Below the pieces are notes generated by a model. That model saw only the letters and a program-made list of their open reading frames with translations, was not told where the DNA came from and did not search any database. Shown one piece after another: positions 1 through 7,833 of a stretch of 64,000 nucleotides of DNA (its first letter is position 1; each line of letters opens with the position of its first letter). The translations under genes were made by a program, and so were the position numbers. Origin of the DNA: Bacteroidia bacterium (GTDB lineage: Bacteria > Bacteroidota > Bacteroidia > Flavobacteriales > Flavobacteriaceae); contig JAUIDI010000002.1 in NCBI GenBank assembly GCA_030428705.1, positions 1 through 64,000 on the forward strand, written 5' to 3'.

Positions 1-9
1 TCGTCTCCA

Positions 10-115
10 CAGTATGTCAATGAACTTCATAAAAAGGGGACCGAAAGCCCCTCGCGATCCGCCCCGGGAAACCTGCCGGCATCAACCCATCGGCCCCAAA
101 GCGGGTGCAAATATA
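10..115 (-). promoter_or_regulatory. Promoter and leader of a leftward transcript, probably an rRNA operon
   Basis: Read on the minus strand, a perfect flavobacterial -7 element TATATTTG (108-115) is preceded by an A/T-rich stretch with A- and T-tracts, as in strong stable-RNA promoters. It is followed by a GC-rich leader, out of keeping with neighbouring spacers, and then by GTTCATTGACATACTG (10-25), which resembles the boxA-like GTTCTTTGACATATTG found before 16S rRNA in Bacteroidota. No coding frame is visible in the leader. The rRNA identity is inferred; the gene itself lies off the left edge. Confidence 0.5.
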
Positions 116-429
116 GGACGGTTTTTTAAATTAAAAAGTTTATTCGAATGTTTTTTTAACTTTTTTTGACCCTCTTTTTTTAACCTACTTAATACTAGTT
201 AATTAAGTAATTGTTCGGCAAAAAAGGGTACTAAAAATAAGGTATTTTGTTGAATCGGGCAAGTGTCCGAAACACATTTATACTATAAATTTAGCCTGTC
301 CAATTTGTCTCAATAATAGCAAACCCATAGAATGCTACAAAAATTGATATTGGATAATTGGTGCTACTCCCAATTAAGCGCAAACAACTTTTCAAAAGTC
401 GTGAATGCCCCAAAATCATATCCTATATA
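116..429. other. A/T-rich spacer between divergent transcripts
   Basis: No gene is seen here. The stretch is A/T-rich, contains the 7-bp inverted repeat ACTTAAT/ATTAAGT at 187-208, and separates the leftward leader from the thrS promoter. Its right-hand half shows no coding frame with a plausible start. Confidence 0.5.
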
Positions 430-460
430 TTGTAAGCCTCAAACCTACATCTTATCTTTG
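430..460 (+). promoter_or_regulatory. Predicted thrS promoter
   Basis: TTG at 430-432 and TATCTTTG at 453-460 are separated by 20 bp, matching the Bacteroidota -33/-7 arrangement (TTG, then TAnnTTTG). Transcription would start near 466, leaving a leader of only about 15 nt before the thrS start codon and therefore no room for a T-box or an attenuator. Confidence 0.65.
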
Positions 461-480
461 CCGACCTAATTGCCAGAGCA

Positions 481-2439
481 ATGAGCATGATAAAAATCAC
501 ATTACCGGACGGAAGCGTTAAAGGATTTCCAAAAGGAAGCAACCCAATGGATGTTGCGAAGAGCATCAGTGAAGGTCTGGCCAGAAACGTGATATCGGCC
601 AAATTCAATGATACAATAATCGAAACCTCCACTCCACTTTATGAAGATGGAGCATTGGTACTCTACACATGGGGCGACAAGGGAGGTAAAAAAGCTTTTT
701 GGCATTCGACCTCCCATATTGTGGCGCAGGCTTTAGAAGAACTATATCCAGGTGCGAAATTGACCATTGGGCCAGCAATAGAAAATGGATTTTATTACGA
801 TGTAGATTTTGGTGAGCACACAATTTCCGATAAGGATTTTCCAAAAATCGAACAGCGAGCTTTAGAGATTGCCCGAGGAAAGCATGATTTTAAAATGAGG
901 CCCGTTGCCAAAGCCGATGCCCTATCCCTTTACAAAGAGCAGGGGAATGAGTATAAGGTCGAACTTATCGAGAATTTGGAGGACGGCAGCATTACCTTTT
1001 GCGATCACGACACCTTCACCGACCTTTGCCGCGGCGGACATATTCCGAATACGGGTATCGTTAAAGCGATCAAAATCTTGAGCGTCGCCGGAGCTTATTG
1101 GCGGGGCGATGAGAACAAGCCTCAATTGACCCGAGTTTACGGTATATCTTTCCCAAAGCAAAAGGAACTTACCGAATATCTTGAATTACTCGAAGAAGCC
1201 AAAAAACGAGACCATAGAAAGCTGGGCAAGGAGCTGGAACTTTTCACTTTTTCCCAAAAAGTCGGACAGGGACTCCCGCTGTGGCTACCTAAAGGTGCCG
1301 CGTTACGTGAAAGATTGGAGCAGTTCTTGAAAAAAGCCCAGAAAAAAGCAGGTTATGAAATGGTGGCCACGCCCCATATCGGTCAGAAGGAATTGTATGT
1401 AACCTCGGGGCACTATGAAAAATATGGGGCCGATAGTTTTCAGCCTATTCATACGCCCAAGGATGATGAGGAATTTCTATTGAAACCGATGAACTGCCCC
1501 CATCATTGCGAAATTTACAAAACCAGACCCTTTAGCTATCGGGAACTGCCTAAAAGGTATGCCGAATTCGGTACGGTTTATCGGTATGAGCAGAGTGGTG
1601 AACTGCATGGCCTTACCCGGGTTCGAGGCTTCACCCAAGATGATGCACATATCTTTTGCACACCAGACCAGGTCGACCAAGAATTTAAAAACGTTATCGA
1701 CCTCTCCTTATACGTATTGAAATCGTTGGGCTTTGAAAATTTTACGGCGCAGGTTTCTGTAAGAGACCCGAATACCCCTGAAAAATACATCGGTTCGGTC
1801 GAAAACTGGGAAAAAGCGGAAGATGCGATTATCAACGCGGCAAGGGAAAAAGGTTTGGATTTCGTTATAGAAGAGGGAGAAGCAGCCTTTTATGGCCCGA
1901 AGTTGGATTTTATGGTCAAGGATGCGCTCGGCAGACATTGGCAATTGGGCACTATTCAGGTGGATTATACATTGCCGGAGCGTTTCGACCTTACTTATAA
2001 AGGCAGTGACAACGAGTTGCATCGACCCATTATGATTCACCGTGCACCTTTCGGGAGTATGGAACGTTTTATCGCTTTACTATTGGAACATACAGGCGGC
2101 AACTTCCCGCTATGGTTGATTCCTGAACAGGCAATAATATTACCCGTCAGCGAGAAACATGAAAAATATGCTGAAAAAGTTTTAAAATCACTTGAAAATA
2201 ACGAAATTCGCGCCCTCATTGATGACAGGAACGAGACTGTTGGAAAAAAAATACGTGAGGCGGAAATGAACAAGATTCCATTTATGCTGATCGTTGGGGA
2301 GAATGAAGAGGAGTCAAATACCATTTCAGTGCGTAGACATGGAGGTGATGATCTTGGCTCAATAGTTGTTGGAACGTTCGTAGACTTGGTGGCTAAAGAA
2401 ATAAATAGTACCTTAAAGTCGTTTAAAATTAACGTTTAA
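481..2439 (+). CDS. thrS: Threonyl-tRNA synthetase
   Basis: Charges tRNA-Thr with threonine in the cytoplasm. The 652-residue protein has the usual order: an N-terminal TGS domain (about 1-64), the editing/SAD domain ([11 protein letters not shown], then the conserved CRGGH), the class II catalytic core, and the C-terminal anticodon-binding domain from about residue 548. The three zinc ligands that read the threonine side chain are present: Cys339 in NCPHHCE, His390 in DDAHIF and His520 in MIHRAPFG. Start is taken at ATG 481; ATG 487 is in frame two codons later and equally possible because no Shine-Dalgarno sequence decides. It begins a translation cluster with infC, rpmI and rplT; infC follows after 17 nt. 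Confidence 0.97.
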   Translation: MSMIKITLPDGSVKGFPKGSNPMDVAKSISEGLARNVISAKFNDTIIETSTPLYEDGALVLYTWGDKGGKKAFWHSTSHIVAQALEELYPGAKLTIGPAIENGFYYDVDFGEHTISDKDFPKIEQRALEIARGKHDFKMRPVAKADALSLYKEQGNEYKVELIENLEDGSITFCDHDTFTDLCRGGHIPNTGIVKAIKILSVAGAYWRGDENKPQLTRVYGISFPKQKELTEYLELLEEAKKRDHRKLGKELELFTFSQKVGQGLPLWLPKGAALRERLEQFLKKAQKKAGYEMVATPHIGQKELYVTSGHYEKYGADSFQPIHTPKDDEEFLLKPMNCPHHCEIYKTRPFSYRELPKRYAEFGTVYRYEQSGELHGLTRVRGFTQDDAHIFCTPDQVDQEFKNVIDLSLYVLKSLGFENFTAQVSVRDPNTPEKYIGSVENWEKAEDAIINAAREKGLDFVIEEGEAAFYGPKLDFMVKDALGRHWQLGTIQVDYTLPERFDLTYKGSDNELHRPIMIHRAPFGSMERFIALLLEHTGGNFPLWLIPEQAIILPVSEKHEKYAEKVLKSLENNEIRALIDDRNETVGKKIREAEMNKIPFMLIVGENEEESNTISVRRHGGDDLGSIVVGTFVDLVAKEINSTLKSFKINV

Positions 2440-2456
2440 CTAAAAAATTATAAGTC

Positions 2457-3014
2457 ATAGCAATACGTAAAAGATTTAGGCCCCAACCTAGGAGGGAAAA
2501 CAAAAACCCTCATAAAATCAATGAAAAAATTATTTCGCCCAAGGTTCGATTGGTCGGCGATAATGTTGAAGTAGGAATTTATCCATTGGCGGAAGCCATG
2601 GCAAAATCAGATGAATTAGGATTAGACCTTGTCGAGATCTCTCCCAAGGCCGATCCACCGGTCTGTAAGATAATAGATTATAAGAAGTTTCTTTACGAGC
2701 AAAAGAAGCGTGAAAAGGCCATGAAGGCCAAGGCTTCAAAAGTAGTGGTCAAAGAAATTCGGTTTGGACCGAATACCGATGATCATGATTATGAGTTCAA
2801 GAAGAAACATGCTGAAAAATTTTTAAAAGACGGCGCTAAATTAAAGGCTTACGTCTTTTTCAAAGGAAGGTCGATAGTTTATAAAGACCAAGGTGAAATA
2901 TTGTTATTGCGTTTGGCATCAGAACTTGAAGAATTTGGCAAGGTAGAACAAATGCCTAGATTGGAAGGAAAACGAATGACCATGTTCATAGCGCCAAAGA
3001 CAAAAAGCAAATAG
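2457..3014 (+). CDS. infC: Translation initiation factor IF-3 with an AUA start codon
   Basis: IF-3 binds the 30S subunit, prevents subunit rejoining and checks start-codon pairing. A frame from TTG 2550 gives only 154 residues and lacks the start of the N-terminal domain. The same frame stays open upstream to a TAA at 2451-2453 and encodes a typical basic IF-3 N-terminus ([13 protein letters not shown], then [14 protein letters not shown]). There is no ATG, GTG or TTG between that stop and 2550. The best start is therefore ATA at 2457 (second choice ATA at 2463), giving about 185 residues. Non-standard starts (AUU, AUC, AUA) are characteristic of infC and allow IF-3 to repress its own translation. 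The assignment is secure; the exact start codon is inferred. Confidence 0.93.
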   Translation: MAIRKRFRPQPRRENKNPHKINEKIISPKVRLVGDNVEVGIYPLAEAMAKSDELGLDLVEISPKADPPVCKIIDYKKFLYEQKKREKAMKAKASKVVVKEIRFGPNTDDHDYEFKKKHAEKFLKDGAKLKAYVFFKGRSIVYKDQGEILLLRLASELEEFGKVEQMPRLEGKRMTMFIAPKTKSK

Positions 3015-3070
3015 AAAAATCAAGTATTCCAAAGTTTTCGGAATACATCGATAAATAACGAATTATTAAG

Positions 3071-3129
3071 CAAGCCCTTTGTGGGGCTTGTTGAGCATAA
3101 AGTGACCCTTCGGCCGTTCTCAGGGTGAC
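3071..3129. repeat. Two stem-loops, one REP-like, in the infC-rpmI spacer
   Basis: The first hairpin is CAAGCCC (3071-3077) with GGGCTTG (3084-3090). The second pairs GTGACCCT (3102-3109) with AGGGTGAC (3122-3129), 7 of 8 positions matching. The second resembles the short palindromic intergenic repeats of the form CACCCTTCGA...CTCAGGGTGAC that are scattered through many bacterial genomes. Neither hairpin has a following T-run, so termination before rpmI is not indicated. Confidence 0.5.
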
Positions 3130-3184
3130 ACATAAAAAGGAGTTTCGAGTACGGCAGTGAGATAATCAAATAAATTTAGGAAAA

Positions 3185-3382
3185 ATGCCTAAGCAAAAAA
3201 CAAAATCGAGTGCCAAGAAACGTTTTAAGTTGACCGGTACCGGTAAAATCAAAAGAAAGCACGCTTTTAAGAGCCATATTCTTACGAAAAAATCGAAGAA
3301 GCGTAAGCTTGCGTTGACACACGACACATTGGTTCACCAATCGGATGTCAACAGTATTAAAGAACAATTACGTTTAAAGTAA
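3185..3382 (+). CDS. rpmI: 50S ribosomal protein L35
   Basis: A 65-residue, very basic protein of the normal L35 length. It begins [20 protein letters not shown] and contains the typical lysine-rich middle ([14 protein letters not shown]). L35 is a component of the large ribosomal subunit. It sits between infC and rplT, the order conserved across bacteria, 170 nt after infC and 123 nt before rplT. No hairpin resembling the E. coli L20 autoregulatory site could be recognised in the leader. Confidence 0.97.
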   Translation: MPKQKTKSSAKKRFKLTGTGKIKRKHAFKSHILTKKSKKRKLALTHDTLVHQSDVNSIKEQLRLK

Positions 3383-3505
3383 TCGTTTTTTCGGTAAATT
3401 AATAGTAACCATGGAGTTGGGCAAAAACACGAGACGCTTATACAACGTTCGAGCAAATTTTTAAGTGGCGATTATCGCCCGCCTACTACAAAAAATTAAA
3501 AAGTT

Positions 3506-3850
3506 ATGCCAAGATCAGTAAATGCAGTCGCTTCAAGGGCCAGGAGAAAAAAGGTCATGAAGCAAGCCAAAGGCTACTTCGGAAGACGTAAAAACGTTTG
3601 GACAGTAGCAAAAAATGCGGTAGAAAAAGCAATGCTTTATGCCTATCGCGACAGAAGAAACAAAAAAAGAACTTTTCGTGCGTTGTGGATTACTCGTATC
3701 AATGCAGGTGCCCGTCAACACGGAATGTCATATTCACAATTTATGGGCAAGCTAAAGGCCGGCGGTATCGAATTGAACCGTAAGGTTCTTGCCGATTTGG
3801 CCATGAATCATCCCGAGGCCTTTAAGGCTATTGTGGAAAAAGTAAAATAG
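3506..3850 (+). CDS. rplT: 50S ribosomal protein L20
   Basis: A 114-residue basic protein with the L20 signature: [16 protein letters not shown] at the N-terminus, [18 protein letters not shown], and [11 protein letters not shown]20 binds 23S rRNA early in assembly of the large subunit and, in well-studied bacteria, represses its own operon. It is the last gene of the thrS-infC-rpmI-rplT cluster and is followed 21 nt later by a strong intrinsic terminator. Confidence 0.97.
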   Translation: MPRSVNAVASRARRKKVMKQAKGYFGRRKNVWTVAKNAVEKAMLYAYRDRRNKKRTFRALWITRINAGARQHGMSYSQFMGKLKAGGIELNRKVLADLAMNHPEAFKAIVEKVK

Positions 3851-3871
3851 ATTTTTAAACATATCTCACTT

Positions 3872-3900
3872 AAAAACCAGCCCAAATGGGCTGGTTTTTT
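3872..3900 (+). terminator. Intrinsic terminator after rplT
   Basis: A-run and stem AAAAACCAGCCC, loop AAAT, then GGGCTGGTTTTTT. The stem is perfect and is followed by a T6 run, so it ends the ribosomal protein transcript. The A-run on the left would let it work in the opposite direction too, but no gene converges on it. Confidence 0.9.
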
Positions 3901-4021
3901 ATGCAATTCATCTATTCATTAAACATCCTGCCGGTTTTCAATACTTGGTCACGCAATTTCACGTTAAATTAATTAAGTACGAACTCAAAGCGGGTTTCTG
4001 ACTTGAAACAAATAATAAAAA

Positions 4022-5134
4022 ATGAAATCTCACTCCTTTATCCAATTTATACTGGTTGGTTTAACTTTTGTTGCCTGCTCAAAGGACAAATTATCCGCCG
4101 AAGAGAATAGAGATATAGAATTTGGAGTTGTTTCCGAACAAGCCTTCAACCAGGAGGGAAACTTGAATATTGATAAAACCGGAAATGACAATGACTTTGT
4201 TCAACGTTTTACTTTCTCGATAGATGCCTATTCAAAATTCACGTTCTCGATTGACAATTTCACGGGAACTTTTAGCCTTACCAACTCTACCAAAAATGAA
4301 TGGAGGTCTTATGACGGCGGAGCACTTGGTGGCGGTTCCAACGAATTGAGATTTTCTGATAGTTTTAATTTTGAAACAGAATTGGATGAAGGCGAACATG
4401 AGCTAATAGTCCGGGGTAACTTTCAAATTGATCGCGATGTACCTTATCGAATCACAATAGACAATATCGAAGAATTAAGACCATATAAAAACCTTGGGGT
4501 TTTGACCCTACCCTTTAATGAAAGTTTTATACCTGACCCGGAAAGAAGTAGACGAACCGTCTATGACTTTGAGATACCTGAAAGCACTGACTGGGATATT
4601 TTTATCGATCGTGTAGCCGACGCTTACTATGATCAATCAGAAGTATTTCTTTACGATGACCAAGGAAATGTTATAATTCCTACAGGAGATGATGGCGGTC
4701 AGGGTGTTGTCGTACCTTTGCAAAAAGGTCGGTATCAATTATCTTTTGATAGTACCACCACGCTCATTTTGGGGGATGACGACTTTGGAAATCAAGACTT
4801 TGGAGAAATCTCCGCTTTTCCATTTTCGCAAGAGTTTACGATTGACTATACTTACGATACCGATAAGGAGCAATATTTCTATTTTCAAACAGCGGAGTCA
4901 ACCGATATAAACATTGATATAATTACAACTTCTGCCCACTTTATTTCGCTCAAAAAAGAGGATGGCAGCGGTACAATTGATCCTTTTGGTTCAGAAGCGC
5001 TCCCACCCGGCAGTTATTTTATAGAAGTAACGCCCTCGTCTTACGCATATTACAGTGGACCGGGCAATAGCGGCGATTTAGTTTATTCCCCACTAATTGG
5101 CACATACAAGCTTGAACTGACTGCAAGCGAGTGA
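4022..5134 (+). CDS. Lipoprotein with repeated beta-sandwich (PPC-like) segments
   Basis: 370 residues. A short signal peptide ends in the lipobox FVAC, followed by SKDK, so it is a lipidated envelope protein. The remainder is acidic, has almost no further cysteine, and appears to contain three segments of about 100 residues that each run from phenylalanine/aspartate-rich strands to a phrase like GEHELIV, KGRYQLSF or PGSYFIEV. That phrase pattern is typical of bacterial pre-peptidase C-terminal (PPC)-type domains, which are attached to secreted enzymes or stand alone. No catalytic domain is seen. The gene stands alone after the rplT terminator and converges on the EF-hand gene. Function unknown. 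Confidence 0.8.
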   Translation: MKSHSFIQFILVGLTFVACSKDKLSAEENRDIEFGVVSEQAFNQEGNLNIDKTGNDNDFVQRFTFSIDAYSKFTFSIDNFTGTFSLTNSTKNEWRSYDGGALGGGSNELRFSDSFNFETELDEGEHELIVRGNFQIDRDVPYRITIDNIEELRPYKNLGVLTLPFNESFIPDPERSRRTVYDFEIPESTDWDIFIDRVADAYYDQSEVFLYDDQGNVIIPTGDDGGQGVVVPLQKGRYQLSFDSTTTLILGDDDFGNQDFGEISAFPFSQEFTIDYTYDTDKEQYFYFQTAESTDINIDIITTSAHFISLKKEDGSGTIDPFGSEALPPGSYFIEVTPSSYAYYSGPGNSGDLVYSPLIGTYKLELTASE

Positions 5135-5135
5135 G

Positions 5136-5155
5136 AGTTGAGGTTAACCTCGACT
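5136..5155. terminator. Short hairpin between convergent genes
   Basis: AGTTGAGG (5136-5143), loop TTAA, CCTCGACT (5148-5155) pair with one G-T wobble. It starts just after the stop of the lipoprotein gene and before the stop of the oppositely oriented EF-hand gene. There is no good T-run on either strand, so it is a weak candidate terminator or an mRNA 3' end stabiliser. Confidence 0.4.
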
Positions 5156-5184
5156 TAAAACAGGTAGGCTTTTTACATCATTCC

Positions 5185-5457
5185 CTACACGGAATCGATT
5201 TTATCAATGGCAGCCTTGAACTCATCCCAATCAATAAGCTCATCGCCCGATTTGTCATAGCCCTCTATCAGCTTCGAGGAAACCAGTCCGCGAATAAATC
5301 CGTTTATCTCGGCCTCTTTTAGCAATTTGACGATTTCACGCTTTGTCAATTTTCGGTCATTGTCGGCATCAAAAAATTCAAATGCCTCCTCGGGCGTATC
5401 AAAATGTTTGGTTATCAAAATCTGGATCTTGTTTAGAATGGATTCTTCAGTAGTCAT
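5185..5457 (-). CDS. Small EF-hand protein
   Basis: 90 residues without signal peptide or membrane segment, so probably cytoplasmic. Two canonical EF-hand loops are visible: D30-A-D-N-D-R-K-L-T-K-R-E41 and D68-K-S-G-D-E-L-I-D-W-D-E79. Both have acidic residues at loop positions 1, 3, 5 and 12, so both should bind calcium. The loops are separated by a helical stretch, as in a paired EF-hand domain. Its partner is not evident from the neighbourhood; it lies 35 nt downstream of the yjbQ-like gene on the same strand. Confidence 0.85.
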   Translation of the reverse strand: MTTEESILNKIQILITKHFDTPEEAFEFFDADNDRKLTKREIVKLLKEAEINGFIRGLVSSKLIEGYDKSGDELIDWDEFKAAIDKIDSV

Positions 5458-5492
5458 TTCTTCTGGTTTAGTGTTAACAAGTTAAAGTTAGG

Positions 5493-5930
5493 TCATTTGG
5501 TCGAATCATGGTTACCGAATAAGGAGATCACCATATTTCTACCGGATGCATGATTTCGATGTTCGCATAGATAGATTCCTTGCCAAATTCCGAGATTCAA
5601 TCTACCCCTTGTAATCGGTATCTGCACAGAGGCACCCATCAAAGAAGCTTTGATATGCGCAGGCATATCATCGGAACCTTCATAGTTATGTATATAATAT
5701 GGTGCGTTCTCCGGAACCATAATGTTCATATGGCTTTCGAAATCGGTTCGCACGGTCGGATCTGCATTTTCATTAATGGTCAAGCTGGCAGAAGTATGTT
5801 TTATAAAAACTTGTAGCATTCCTGTATCGATGTCCGAAATCTCCGGAATCGTTTTCATAATCTCATCCGTAATCAAATGAAAACCTCTACTATAGGGCGG
5901 TAAACGTATCTCCTTTTGATAAAAAACCAT
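5493..5930 (-). CDS. YjbQ-type (UPF0047) protein, secondary thiamine-phosphate synthase family
   Basis: About 145 residues from ATG 5930, which gives the normal family N-terminus (MVFYQKEIRLPPYSRGFH); an ATG at 5981 adds 17 residues not expected in the family. Family motifs are clear: HTSASLTINENADPTV, then RGRLNLGIWQGIYLCEHR. Members adopt a trimeric fold with a metal-binding site formed by conserved histidine and glutamate residues, and some have weak thiamine-phosphate synthase activity, although the true role is not settled. It is probably cotranscribed with the EF-hand gene and is divergent from the HAD phosphatase gene. Confidence 0.88.
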   Translation of the reverse strand: MVFYQKEIRLPPYSRGFHLITDEIMKTIPEISDIDTGMLQVFIKHTSASLTINENADPTVRTDFESHMNIMVPENAPYYIHNYEGSDDMPAHIKASLMGASVQIPITRGRLNLGIWQGIYLCEHRNHASGRNMVISLFGNHDSTK

Positions 5931-5982
5931 TATACTTATCGTATTGCTCCATAAAACTAAGTCATAATCGTTCAAGAACAAA

Positions 5983-5990
5983 TACCTTTG
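5983..5990 (+). promoter_or_regulatory. -7 element of the Cof-type phosphatase gene
   Basis: TACCTTTG fits TAnnTTTG and lies 21 nt before ATG 6012. No clear TTG is found at the usual distance upstream. The resulting leader of about 15 nt resembles those of thrS and tgt in this window. Confidence 0.45.
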
Positions 5991-6011
5991 CGACTTTCAA
6001 AATGATTGTCA

Positions 6012-6806
6012 ATGGATTTATCTAAAATCAAATTGGTCGTTTCCGATATGGACGGCACCCTTTTGAACTCGAATCACGAGGTAAGTGATCGATTTTTTCG
6101 TTTGTTCGAACAATTGAAAAAAAAAGGGATTCTCTTTGCAGCTGCAAGCGGAAGGCAGCATAACAGCATTGTCGATAAGCTTGCCGCTATTAAAGACGAT
6201 ATCATCGTAATTGCCGAAAACGGTGGATTTGCATCACAGAATGGTGAAGAAATTGTGTTCACCCCATTGCCCCAAAAAGCAAAAAACGTCATCTTGAACA
6301 GCTTGGAAGAAGTAACAGGGATACACCCCGTGCTTTGCGGAAAAAATAATGCATATCTCTCGGCTTCTTCGACCGAATTTGTTGAAAAACTCAAAGAATA
6401 TTATACCGAATATACCCTGTTGGATGATCTAAAAGCTTTCGATGGTCAGGTGTTGAAAATAGCAATCTATCATTTTATAAGCTCTGAAAAATATATATAC
6501 CCTGTTGTCAAACACTTGGAAGGAGATTTGAAAGTCAAAGTTTCAGGTGCAAACTGGGTGGATATTTCAAGTCTTAATGCCCATAAGGGATTTGCCTTGC
6601 AAAAAGTTCAAGAGATTCATGGAATAGCTCCTTCAGAAACTCTGGTTTTCGGTGATTACAACAATGACCTTGAGATGATGGCTTTGGCCGATTATAGTTT
6701 TGCCATGGCCAATGCCCACCCCAATGTTAAAAAAATGGCCAAGTACGAAACATCAAGTAACAATGATTTTGGAGTAGAAAGAATATTGGAAAAAATGATT
6801 TATTAA
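6012..6806 (+). CDS. HAD-superfamily phosphatase, Cof type
   Basis: 264 residues from ATG 6012; a TTG at 6006 is possible but less likely. HAD motif I is VSDMDGTLL (nucleophile and acid aspartates), motif II is AAASGR, and the C-terminal motif is GDYNNDLEMM, preceded by the conserved KGFAL. The C2 cap between motifs II and III marks the Cof/YbiV branch, which dephosphorylates sugar phosphates and other small phosphorylated metabolites such as flavin precursors or pyridoxal phosphate. The substrate cannot be predicted. Cytoplasmic, single gene with its own promoter. Confidence 0.92.
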   Translation: MDLSKIKLVVSDMDGTLLNSNHEVSDRFFRLFEQLKKKGILFAAASGRQHNSIVDKLAAIKDDIIVIAENGGFASQNGEEIVFTPLPQKAKNVILNSLEEVTGIHPVLCGKNNAYLSASSTEFVEKLKEYYTEYTLLDDLKAFDGQVLKIAIYHFISSEKYIYPVVKHLEGDLKVKVSGANWVDISSLNAHKGFALQKVQEIHGIAPSETLVFGDYNNDLEMMALADYSFAMANAHPNVKKMAKYETSSNNDFGVERILEKMIY

Positions 6807-6978
6807 AAGCCTGTTATTCCTAGTAAATGGTTCTATAAGGTTTTTCGTAAAATCAAGTGTTTATTATACCCTATTAACAAGAGTAATTGAATATATTCCT
6901 TTCACTTCAAAGCCAGTGGCATAGTTTCTACAAAATGTAAAATTCCTCTTTTAGAAGATATAATTCCATAAAACTTCC

Positions 6979-7824
6979 TTATTCTGCAAGTATTTCTTTT
7001 TCGGGAATGCGATTGTACGCTGTCGAGTGAATCGTTAATTGTCCAAATACATCCTCAAAGGACACACATATATATCCATAATGTGTCTTGTTTTTTATCG
7101 TGATGTGGACAGGTATATACTTTCTAGCAACATTGCTCCAATTATGATTGAGACCGCTTATTTCAGCTATTCCAACATTTGCAAAAGTTGATGATGAAAT
7201 TATTGTCCCTTTATCAAGGGCTAGTGCCCTACCCCCATTGGAAACGGTGTGAAACTCGGGATTATAGGCTATTCTTAAAAATCCATTTTCTCCATTTCCT
7301 GTATCGATACTATTGTATTCAAATTGAAATTTTGAGTCTGATGAGCCATCATTTAAAGTTAAAGAACCACTGACAATATCGACAGATGCACGATACCAAC
7401 TGTTTTCAGGTAAGGGGACAGGATTTAAAATGTCAATGATACTTACGTTACTTGAAATAAATTCATTACGAACAACCTCGCTTTTCCATTGTGCATATAA
7501 AACGACATCTGAATCTAATATCTTTAAGATAGAACTCTCTTCATAAGTACTTCCAAATCCATCAGCCTTGGTATTCCAACCACTAAAAACAAATCCGTCT
7601 TTTGTCAATGCTCCTCTGGTCATGACCACCGCATTTTCATAGTTCCTATATTTTATTGTATCGGTAGGTACACTGCCAGAGGTATGTCCATTACCATGAT
7701 AGGTGACCGAAAACCCTTCATTCAAAACAATCTCTGCGTCTGCCCTTTTTGAACATGAAAAAACGAATAAAGCAACCAGAACAAAAAGTTTGCATTTAAG
7801 TATTTGAAGCCTACAGCATAACAT
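6979..7824 (-). CDS. Lipoprotein with an InlB B-repeat-like domain
   Basis: 281 residues. The signal ends with VFSC followed by SKRAD, a lipobox. Residues about 36-115 form a Listeria/Bacteroides-type repeat: VTYHGNGHTSGSVPTD, then GFVFSGWNTKADG and VVLYAQW, the classic pattern of the InlB B-repeat. The C-terminal half has no recognised domain but is rich in beta-type sequence and has few charged clusters. Such repeats occur in surface proteins and are thought to mediate protein interaction. It follows the exported 419-residue gene after 9 nt on the same strand and may be cotranscribed. Function unknown. Confidence 0.75.
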   Translation of the reverse strand: MLCCRLQILKCKLFVLVALFVFSCSKRADAEIVLNEGFSVTYHGNGHTSGSVPTDTIKYRNYENAVVMTRGALTKDGFVFSGWNTKADGFGSTYEESSILKILDSDVVLYAQWKSEVVRNEFISSNVSIIDILNPVPLPENSWYRASVDIVSGSLTLNDGSSDSKFQFEYNSIDTGNGENGFLRIAYNPEFHTVSNGGRALALDKGTIISSSTFANVGIAEISGLNHNWSNVARKYIPVHITIKNKTHYGYICVSFEDVFGQLTIHSTAYNRIPEKEILAE

Positions 7825-7833
7825 AATATTTTC

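Noticed and set aside
461-480. Possible T-box or attenuator before thrS
   Set aside because: The predicted leader is about 15 nt, too short for such a structure.
2427-2439. TTAACGTTTAAC at the end of thrS
   Set aside because: Coding and stop-codon sequence; the centre spacing differs from the operator palindrome.
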